A model generated the notes under the pieces. That model was not told the origin of the DNA and made no database searches. It was given only the letters and a program-made list of their open reading frames with translations. A program made the translations under genes and the position numbers. A DNA stretch of 64,000 nucleotides from Maribacter sp. (GTDB lineage Bacteria > Bacteroidota > Bacteroidia > Flavobacteriales > Flavobacteriaceae): contig PDPR01000011.1 of assembly GCA_002749285.1 (NCBI GenBank), positions 1 through 64,000 on the forward strand, given 5' to 3'. Shown one piece after another: positions 57,221 to 64,000 of this stretch (position 1 is its first letter; each line of letters opens with the position of its first letter).

Positions 57221-60200
57221 TCAATGCTTTTCAATAAACAATCTAGTTTTTACTTGGTCAAAGGCAATAGTCGTGCCGTTTTCCAGAGTATCCTCAAAAA
57301 CAAGGTCTGCCGTCAACGTTTCTGTCTTAATATAATCCAGATTACTCCCAACCGCATTTTCCACCAATCCATCCTTCAGGATCTTTATGTCAATTTTATC
57401 CGTCACCTCGTAACCGGATTCCTTTCTGATATTTTGGATCCTATTTACAAGTTCACGGGCAATACCTTCATTTTTAAGATCTTCGTCAATGGTTACATCC
57501 AAGGCAACTGTAAGCGGTCCTTGACTGGCAACCAACCAACCTTCTATGTCCTGAGAGGTTATCTCTACATCCTGTAACCGTAATTTAATACTTTTATTAT
57601 TGATTTGTAATGATATTTCTCCATTTTGTTCTATTTTTTCAATATCATCCTGTCCTAAAGCCCTTATTCCCTGGGCGATCGATCCCATATCCTTGCCGAA
57701 TTTTGGTCCTAAAACCTTGAAGTTCGGTTTTATCTGTTTCACAAGGATTCCTGATGCATCGTCCAATAATTCAATTTTCTTTACATTCACTTCCGACATG
57801 ATCAAATCGGCCACAGCTTCTATTTCTTGTCGCTGCTTGCCATCCAAAACCGGAATCATGATTCTTTGCAAGGGTTGACGAACCTTTATCTTTTCTTTTT
57901 GACGTATCGAAAGTACCAATGACGAAATCGTCTGTGCCTTGGCCATCTTACCCTGTAATTCCCTATCGACCAAAGAAGTGTCGTACTCGGGGAAACTGGA
58001 CAAGTGTACACTTTCAAATGTGTCCTTGTCAGTGGTCTTGGTCATATCCTTATATAAACGATCCATAAAGAATGGTGCTATCGGGGCAGATAATTTCGCC
58101 ACAGTGATCAAACATGTGTACAATGTTTGGTAGGCCGATATCTTATCCTTCCCATAATCCCCTTTCCAGAAACGTCTCCTACACAAGCGGACATACCAAT
58201 TACTTAAGTTTTCCTGTACATAATCGGAAATAGCACGTGATGCCTTGGTGGGTTCATAATCCGCATAAGCCTCATCGACTTTCTTGATCAAGGTATGTAG
58301 TTCGGACAAGATCCAACGGTCGATCTCTGGCCGCTCTTTCAACGGGATATCCTCCTCGGCATATCTGAATTCATCAATATTGGCATATAGTGCAAAAAAT
58401 GAATACGTATTATATAGTGTGCCAAAGAACTTTCGCTTTACCTCAACAATACCATCGATATCGAACTTAAGATTGTCCCAAGGATTGGCATTGGAGATCA
58501 TATACCACCTTATGGCATCAGGGCCATGAAGGTCCATAGTCTCAAAGGGGTCAACGGCATTGCCCAATCGTTTCGACATTTTCTTGCCTTCCTTATCAAG
58601 GACCAACCCGTTGGATACTACATTCCTATAAGCTACCGAATCAAAAACCATTGTTGCTATGGCATGCAAGGTGTAAAACCATCCTCGGGTCTGATCCACC
58701 CCTTCCGCAATAAAATCCGCAGGAAAGGTCTGGCCCTTATCGACCAAATCCTTTTTTTCAAAAGGATAGTGCCATTGGGCATATGGCATTGAACCACTAT
58801 CGAACCAAACGTCTATCAAATCACTTTCCCTTTTCATGGGTTTACCTGAGGCAGAGACCAGGATTATCCGGTCTACGATATTTTTGTGAAGGTCTATTCT
58901 TTCATAATTTTCCCCACTCATATCACCAACGACAAAATCGGCAAAGATATCGGCCTCCAACACCCCTGCTTCAACGGCCTTGGCCATTTGATCCTTAAGT
59001 TCCCCGACAGAGCCAATGACCATTTCCTCGGTACCATCCTCCGAACGCCAAATAGGCAAAGGAATACCCCAATATCGAGAACGGGAAAGGTTCCAGTCAT
59101 TGGCATTTGCAAGCCAATTACCAAACCGGCCCTCACCAGTGGCCTTGGGCTTCCAATTAATGGTTTGGTTAAGCTCGAACATACGGTCCTTGACCTCGGT
59201 TATCCTAACAAACCAAGAATCCAATGGGTAATATAGTATAGGCTTATCCGTACGCCAACAGTTGGGATAGCTGTGTACATATTTCTCTACCTTAAAAGCC
59301 TTGTTCTCTTCCTTTAGCCTGATCGCTATCTCAACATCTACCGATCGTTCAGGAGCAGCGCCATCATCATAATATTCATTCTTGACATATTTGCCCCCCA
59401 ATTCCTTCATCTCAGGCCTGAACCTACCCTGCAGATCGACCAAGGGCACTGGGTTCTTGTTCTCATCCAACACCAACATAGGTGGTACTTCCGGTGTAGC
59501 TTGTTTGGCTACCAAGGCATCATCGGCACCAAAGGTCGGTGCCGTGTGCACTATTCCCGTACCATCCTCGGTCGTAACGAAATCCCCGATAATGACCCTG
59601 AAGGCATTCTCGGGATTTTGATAAGGAAGTGTGTAGGGCAACAATTGTTCATAGCGGGTACCCAACAAATCCTTACCTACTGTTTCAGCAACTATTTTAT
59701 ATGGGATTTTTTTATCTGCACTTGTATAGTTTGAAAAATCATCTTCCTCCCCTGACTCAAAGAACTTACCACTGAACTGTTTGCCTACAAGGCTCTTGGC
59801 AAGTACTACTTGAATGGGCTCAAAAGTGTATTGATTGAATGTCCTCACCAGAACATACTTGATCTTTGCCCCAACGGTCAGTGCCGTATTCGAAGGAAGT
59901 GTCCATGGTGTGGTCGTCCATGCCAACATGTGGATATCCCCCTCAATACCTTTGAAAGCATCTGGAAGGGTTTCCTTCAACACCTTGAATTGGGCAGTGA
60001 CAGTGGTGTCGGTAATATCCTGATAGGTGCCAGGTTGGTTCAATTCATGGGAACTCAACCCTGTACCCGCTTTGGGCGAATAAGGCTGTATAGTATACCC
60101 CTTGTAAATCAACCCTTTGTCGTATATCTGCTTTAACAGCCACCAGACCGACTCCATATACTTGGACTTATAGGTGATATAGGGGTCGTCCATATCTACC

Positions 60201-60622
60201 CAATAGCCAATGCGCTCGGTTATTTCGTTCCAAACATCGGTATATCGCATTACAGCTTTTTTACAGGCCGCATTATACTCCTCAACGGATATCTTTACCC
60301 CAATATCCTCTTTGGTGATACCCAATTCTTTTTCAACACCCAACTCAATGGGAAGGCCATGGGTGTCCCATCCCGCCTTTCGTTTAACCTGAAAACCCTT
60401 CATGGTCTTATATCGGGGGAAGATATCCTTTATGGTCCTGGCGATCACATGATGTATCCCTGGCATGCCATTTGCCGAAGGGGGTCCTTCATAAAACACA
60501 TAACTGGGATTTCCCTCTCTGGCAGAAATACTCTTTTCGAAGATAGAATGTTCTTTCCAGTACTGGAGTTCTTCTTTTGCGACTCTTGGTAAATCCAAAC
60601 CTTTATATCCGGCAAACTTCAT
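57221..60622 (-). CDS. ileS: Isoleucine-tRNA ligase
   Basis: An 1133-residue class I synthetase. The HIGH-type motif in GPPSANGMPGIHH (about 46-58) and the KMSKR motif near residue 680 (KEGKKMSKRLGNAVDPF) are intact, as are the editing domain (LAWTTTPWTLPSNTALTVGA) and anticodon-binding helices. Length fits the eukaryote-like ileS2 or long bacterial form. The DksA-like gene follows after three bases. Confidence 0.98.
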   Translation of the reverse strand: MKFAGYKGLDLPRVAKEELQYWKEHSIFEKSISAREGNPSYVFYEGPPSANGMPGIHHVIARTIKDIFPRYKTMKGFQVKRKAGWDTHGLPIELGVEKELGITKEDIGVKISVEEYNAACKKAVMRYTDVWNEITERIGYWVDMDDPYITYKSKYMESVWWLLKQIYDKGLIYKGYTIQPYSPKAGTGLSSHELNQPGTYQDITDTTVTAQFKVLKETLPDAFKGIEGDIHMLAWTTTPWTLPSNTALTVGAKIKYVLVRTFNQYTFEPIQVVLAKSLVGKQFSGKFFESGEEDDFSNYTSADKKIPYKIVAETVGKDLLGTRYEQLLPYTLPYQNPENAFRVIIGDFVTTEDGTGIVHTAPTFGADDALVAKQATPEVPPMLVLDENKNPVPLVDLQGRFRPEMKELGGKYVKNEYYDDGAAPERSVDVEIAIRLKEENKAFKVEKYVHSYPNCWRTDKPILYYPLDSWFVRITEVKDRMFELNQTINWKPKATGEGRFGNWLANANDWNLSRSRYWGIPLPIWRSEDGTEEMVIGSVGELKDQMAKAVEAGVLEADIFADFVVGDMSGENYERIDLHKNIVDRIILVSASGKPMKRESDLIDVWFDSGSMPYAQWHYPFEKKDLVDKGQTFPADFIAEGVDQTRGWFYTLHAIATMVFDSVAYRNVVSNGLVLDKEGKKMSKRLGNAVDPFETMDLHGPDAIRWYMISNANPWDNLKFDIDGIVEVKRKFFGTLYNTYSFFALYANIDEFRYAEEDIPLKERPEIDRWILSELHTLIKKVDEAYADYEPTKASRAISDYVQENLSNWYVRLCRRRFWKGDYGKDKISAYQTLYTCLITVAKLSAPIAPFFMDRLYKDMTKTTDKDTFESVHLSSFPEYDTSLVDRELQGKMAKAQTISSLVLSIRQKEKIKVRQPLQRIMIPVLDGKQRQEIEAVADLIMSEVNVKKIELLDDASGILVKQIKPNFKVLGPKFGKDMGSIAQGIRALGQDDIEKIEQNGEISLQINNKSIKLRLQDVEITSQDIEGWLVASQGPLTVALDVTIDEDLKNEGIARELVNRIQNIRKESGYEVTDKIDIKILKDGLVENAVGSNLDYIKTETLTADLVFEDTLENGTTIAFDQVKTRLFIEKH

Positions 60623-60656
60623 TGTGTCTCTGGTATTTGCTATTTTAATAAGGCTG

Positions 60657-60664
60657 CAAAATTA
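60657..60664 (-). promoter_or_regulatory. ileS promoter -7 element
   Basis: Minus-strand TAATTTTG matches TAnnTTTG, 35 bases upstream of the ileS start. No T-box is expected in this phylum and none was seen. Confidence 0.5.
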
Positions 60665-60808
60665 TAAATTTAGATTGAATATATTCCATATTATATCAAA
60701 TGAAATACAGCGAGTTAGGGGACCCATATCCGATAAATGTTAAAATAAAGCATCCAAAAGTCGATCTACTACGTATATCCATATGAAATCAAATAAATAA
60801 ATCCAAAA

Positions 60809-61189
60809 ATGAAAAAATTAATTTTTAGTTCGATCTTAATGATCGCCATGAGCGTATCATTCGTGTCATGTAGGGAAACTGCCGAAAAAGTTGGTGAAGC
60901 CACAGAGAATGCCGGTGAGGCCATGGACAAAGCCGCTGAAGGTGCTATGGACAAAGCTGGTGAAGCTGTCGATGGTGTCAAAAAAGCTGGCGAAAATGCC
61001 ATTGAGGAAGTGGAGGGTGCTGCCGATAGTGCCGTTGACAAAGCCAAAGAAGCTGGCGAAAATGCCGTTGAGGAAGTGAAGGGTGCTGCCAGTGATGCTG
61101 TTGGCAAAGCCAAGGATGCCGGTAATGCCGCTGCTGACAAGGTTAAGGAAACAGCAAAAGATGCGAAAGACGCTATCAAGAAGAACTAA
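60809..61189 (+). CDS. YtxH/apolipoprotein-like amphipathic-repeat lipoprotein
   Basis: A 126-residue exported lipoprotein, lipobox SFVSC (C21). Residues 22-126 are Ala-, Glu-, Lys- and Asp-rich amphipathic helix in 11-residue steps; two perfect-length 22-residue units are clear (60-81 and 82-103), each starting AGENA(I/V)EEV. The matching DNA repeat is 66 bases per unit (60986-61051, 61052-61117). This resembles LEA-type and apolipoprotein-like desiccation or membrane-binding proteins and YtxH-type general-stress proteins. A terminator follows. Confidence 0.75.
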   Translation: MKKLIFSSILMIAMSVSFVSCRETAEKVGEATENAGEAMDKAAEGAMDKAGEAVDGVKKAGENAIEEVEGAADSAVDKAKEAGENAVEEVKGAASDAVGKAKDAGNAAADKVKETAKDAKDAIKKN

Positions 61190-61211
61190 GCGTATTTTAC
61201 ATTAAAAAACT

Positions 61212-61245
61212 AAACCCTGATGGAAACCCTTCAGGGTTTTTTTTT
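61212..61245 (+). terminator. Terminator of the amphipathic-repeat gene
   Basis: AAACCCTGA (61212-61220), loop of ten bases, TCAGGGTTT (61231-61239) followed by six T. It may serve both this gene and the convergent TonB receptor gene. Confidence 0.85.
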
Positions 61246-61247
61246 GC

Positions 61248-63659
61248 TTAAAAACTATAGTCGAGCCCCAAAATAAGATTGGTTCCCGGGGCTGCCATAC
61301 CTGAGGAATACAATCTGTAAAGCTGGTCTGTTATATTCTCCAGGCTACAACTGATACCAAATCCTTTCTTCAATTGGTATTGGGTGCGAAGGTTCAAGGT
61401 GTACCATGAAGGGCTATAGGGCATGCCATTACCATCTTTGGCATACATATACGTTTTCCCCTGCTCTGAGGTCGCCAGATCAGCATTCGCTATCTCCCCA
61501 TTAAAATTCAAAAAGAAATCGGTCTTTAGGTTCTGGTTCATGAAAACAAGATGAACGTCACCAAATGTTGGGGGCACATGCCTGGACGGACTGTCGGTAC
61601 CATCCTCCTCCTCCTCAATACCCTCAGTCAATGTTAAATTGGAAACCAATGATATGTTTTCTGTCAAAAAAGCTTCCAAACCAAATTCAAAACCATACAC
61701 ATACGCCTTGGCGGAATTTTGCATGGCCTGTACGGTACTTAGCTCACCATTATATTCGATTTTTGGTCTCCCATTGAACATATAACCCCTCCGTGCCAAG
61801 GCATCGACCAAATAGGTGTAAAACGCGGCCCCTTTCAAGACTACCTTGTCATTATAGTTTTTTTGTACTCCCAACTCCATGTTATAAGCATATTCTGGCT
61901 CTAGATCAGGATTGGGAACTACGACAGAACCTGGTTCCGAATCAAAGACCTTACCCACATCATCGATATTCGGTGACCTAAACCCTGTGGATCCATTTAA
62001 GGTTACCTGTAAATTGGCCCTTGGGAACCAACTGAAACCTACACTACCAGTAAGTGCCCCTGTACTAATATCCGCATTATCAAAAGGAAAAGGGTAAAAA
62101 GTCTTATCAAAATCCGCATTGATCCAAACATGACTGTATCGCAGTCCTGAAAGCAAGGTGAAATTTGGCTTTGCCTTATACTCCCCGTTCAGGTAAGCGG
62201 CAGCAGTCTGCCACGATGACCCATCAGGATAACGGGATGGCGCATCCGATATTAAACTTGTGACGACATCCTTTTGGCTACCATCAGAACCCACTTTATT
62301 CAAAACATACGATATCCCATAATACAATCGAAGGTCCCCAATTTTCCTGTTCTCAAAATCAACATTGGTCGAGAAGGCATTTACCATCTCCCTTGTTGAA
62401 TATAAAATGGGATCCTGAAATCCACGATTATTCCTGCTTTCCTCAAAATATTGGTATGCAGTTGTTATCTTAAATCCGTTATAGAACTTCCCTTTCCCCC
62501 TTTCACTCAACTGTATGTTTCCCATAAACCATTTCTGGGGGCCATAGTACCATTCGGCAGACCGAAGACCCGACCCTTCTTTGCCTGGTCGGACCAACCT
62601 ATCATAACGTGGATAGTCAGAGGTTTCGGAATAGAACAAACCCATGTCAAAATTCCAATTATTATTGGGCCTATGGGTTATTTTCTGCATAAAGTTCCAT
62701 TGATCATAACCTGTGTACACTTGTTTTCTAGGGTTACTATTTGTTGTTAGGACATCGAGACCGTCATGGGTAGTGACGTAATTTTCCCTTAAATATGAAT
62801 CCGGGCCATGTAAGCCCATTTTCAAATCATCAAAATGGTTATAGGAAACACCAGTCAAAAAAGCCCATTTTTTTCTGCCCAAATTGATGTCAAAATGGGC
62901 AGTCCTTTCATTATTGGCCGAGGAATATCTAAGATTGGTGTTTCCTGAAAACCGAAGACTGTCCTTGTTGGATAAAATTGCCCTTTTAGTGTAGAAATTC
63001 ATTACCCCGCCAAGTGCATCACTACCATAGATGACGGAACCTGGACCAAAGATCACCTCGGTCTTCCGTATGCCAAAAGGGTCTATTGAGATAACATTCT
63101 GAAGATTGCCTCCACGGAATATGGCATTGTTCATACGAACACCATCAACGGTCAACAACAACCTATTGGTCGCGAAACCCCTTATCATAGGGCTACCACC
63201 ACCAAGTTGACTCTTCTGCACAAACACCTTGCCACTATTCTGGAGTAGATCTGCCGATGTTTGCGGGTTTGCAAATGCTATAGACCGCGCATTCAGCGCA
63301 ACTATTTTATGGGGTATGTCCTTTTTCTGCTGTTCCCATTTTGAGATGGACATGACCACCTCATCGAGCTGCTCTGGCCGTAGTACCAAAAACACCACCG
63401 ACCCGTTCCTTAACAACTGGCTCTTTGTCGCCTTATAGACCTCATAACTAAGGTGCTTGAAGATAATCCGTTCATTCTTCCGGAAATCGGAAATATCGCA
63501 AACCCCATCAAGATCCGAGAGCACCGCTTTTGACTTGTCATAATTATAGACAGCGACATTTACGATAGGTTCTTTTGAAGAATAATCCAAAACCCTGATT
63601 TCTTGTGCGGTAACAGTATTGAAAAATATAAAAAATAGAAGTAATACTATCTTGTTCAT
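61248..63659 (-). CDS. TonB-dependent haem/haemoglobin-type receptor
   Basis: An 803-residue outer-membrane receptor. I chose the ATG at 63659 (MNKIVLLLFFIFFNTVTAQ), which gives a signal peptide and leaves one base after the recO stop codon; an ATG at 63677 would overlap recO. A short regulatory-like domain precedes a plug with PEQLDEVVMSISKWEQQ, GGGSPMIRGFATNRLLLTVD and VIFGPGSVIYGSDALGGVMN, typical of HmuR-like haem receptors, and a barrel ending LGLDYSF. It overlaps nothing downstream. Haem uptake is a family inference. Confidence 0.9.
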   Translation of the reverse strand: MNKIVLLLFFIFFNTVTAQEIRVLDYSSKEPIVNVAVYNYDKSKAVLSDLDGVCDISDFRKNERIIFKHLSYEVYKATKSQLLRNGSVVFLVLRPEQLDEVVMSISKWEQQKKDIPHKIVALNARSIAFANPQTSADLLQNSGKVFVQKSQLGGGSPMIRGFATNRLLLTVDGVRMNNAIFRGGNLQNVISIDPFGIRKTEVIFGPGSVIYGSDALGGVMNFYTKRAILSNKDSLRFSGNTNLRYSSANNERTAHFDINLGRKKWAFLTGVSYNHFDDLKMGLHGPDSYLRENYVTTHDGLDVLTTNSNPRKQVYTGYDQWNFMQKITHRPNNNWNFDMGLFYSETSDYPRYDRLVRPGKEGSGLRSAEWYYGPQKWFMGNIQLSERGKGKFYNGFKITTAYQYFEESRNNRGFQDPILYSTREMVNAFSTNVDFENRKIGDLRLYYGISYVLNKVGSDGSQKDVVTSLISDAPSRYPDGSSWQTAAAYLNGEYKAKPNFTLLSGLRYSHVWINADFDKTFYPFPFDNADISTGALTGSVGFSWFPRANLQVTLNGSTGFRSPNIDDVGKVFDSEPGSVVVPNPDLEPEYAYNMELGVQKNYNDKVVLKGAAFYTYLVDALARRGYMFNGRPKIEYNGELSTVQAMQNSAKAYVYGFEFGLEAFLTENISLVSNLTLTEGIEEEEDGTDSPSRHVPPTFGDVHLVFMNQNLKTDFFLNFNGEIANADLATSEQGKTYMYAKDGNGMPYSPSWYTLNLRTQYQLKKGFGISCSLENITDQLYRLYSSGMAAPGTNLILGLDYSF

Positions 63660-63660
63660 A

Positions 63661-64000
63661 CTAACTGAAAACTTCATTTAAAATAACAAGTGACTTGGGT
63701 TTCCGAAATCCCTGCAAATGTAGTTCAAAATAAAGGACTATTGTTTGTAGCAACTGCTGCCTGTCTGCCTTCTTCATTTTGACTTTATGAACTGTATCAA
63801 AATTTGTGCCTAAGAACCTTTTGAAATAATTTAAATTTCCACCCGAAATATTAGGGTTTGAATTGATCCTATCGGTAAACTTCCCTTCGAGCAAATCGAA
63901 ATAAGCTCCGGGAATGTTCGTGACATCGGGATAAAAACCTAAATACTTGGTCAAGTCCATTAAGAAGAATATATGGAAATTGGTGATCTGACTATTTGTG
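63661..64000 (-). CDS. recO: DNA repair protein RecO (5' part outside window)
   Basis: The minus strand is open to the right edge; residues near the edge read FHIFFLMDLTKYLGFYPD, the RecO-specific helical domain, ending at VILNEVFS with a TAG at 63661-63663. About 112 C-terminal residues of an expected 240 or so are visible. RecO anneals ssDNA and loads RecA with RecR. One base separates its stop codon from the start of the haem-receptor gene. Confidence 0.9.
   Translation of the reverse strand, partial: TNSQITNFHIFFLMDLTKYLGFYPDVTNIPGAYFDLLEGKFTDRINSNPNISGGNLNYFKRFLGTNFDTVHKVKMKKADRQQLLQTIVLYFELHLQGFRKPKSLVILNEVFS

Noticed and set aside
60700..60786. 28-codon plus-strand ORF (MKYSELGDPYPINVK...)
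   Set aside because: No ribosome-binding site, no hydrophobic segment or family; most likely chance in AT-rich DNA.
60769..61179. 136-codon minus-strand Ala/Ser-rich frame
   Set aside because: Mirror image of the amphipathic-repeat lipoprotein gene, which has a lipobox and a sensible start; the antisense peptide is low-complexity.

Overview
This window looks like chromosomal DNA of a marine-type Flavobacteriaceae (Bacteroidota). The clues are five TonB-dependent receptors, two of them clearly starting with a CarboxypepD_reg-like domain, DUF4270 and DUF5689 lipoproteins, promoters of the Bacteroidetes TAnnTTTG type, few clear Shine-Dalgarno sites, and housekeeping genes in an order I know from flavobacteria (GT5-like gene / DUF4270 / glmS facing panC-panD-UPF0104-esterase-radA). 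I saw no rRNA, tRNA, CRISPR array or intact insertion sequence.

Layout. 1-9.8 kb is the most accessory part: a truncated Crp/Fnr regulator, a cupin-like JmjC protein, a TonB receptor facing a MocR-type regulator, a decayed bioA-like aminotransferase fragment, a GT39-like glycosyltransferase, a DUF2007 protein, a MITE-like inverted repeat and an orphan TupA-like ATP-grasp gene. 9.8-25 kb is core: atpDC, a large TonB receptor, glmS, DUF4270, a half-length glycogen-synthase-like protein, panC/panD, a flippase-like membrane protein, an esterase-like protein, radA and exonuclease III. 25-35.8 kb mixes core genes (glyS, comF, an omega-amidase-type nitrilase, a NUDIX protein) with surface proteins (a small beta-barrel, a leucine-rich-repeat protein, lipoproteins). 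35.8-42.2 kb holds a candidate extracellular nuclease / TonB receptor / DUF5689-lamin-tail cluster. 42-50 kb has another TonB receptor and the overlapping run DUF3108 > tryptophan 2,3-dioxygenase > M23 peptidase > pgi. 50-64 kb has a patatin-BamA protein, uvrC, a 5-FCL gene, lspA, a DUF4097-like protein, a DksA-like protein lacking its zinc cysteines, ileS, an amphipathic-repeat lipoprotein, a haem-type TonB receptor and the 3' part of recO.

How parts work together. GlmS and Pgi both act on fructose-6-phosphate; PanC and PanD supply pantothenate for CoA; IleS, the DksA-like protein, the DUF4097-like protein and LspA lie in tandem. The most interesting material is (i) the MocR regulator whose PLP lysine is replaced by glutamine, sitting between a TonB receptor and a broken bioA; (ii) several proteins of enzyme families that have lost signature residues (GT5 half-protein, esterase-fold protein, DksA-like protein); (iii) a MITE-like repeat upstream of an orphan ATP-grasp gene whose promoter contains a perfect palindrome; (iv) the secreted nuclease/receptor/LTD-lipoprotein cluster; and (v) very small membrane-protein ORFs. 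No wholly new system is proven here; each of these is a lead.
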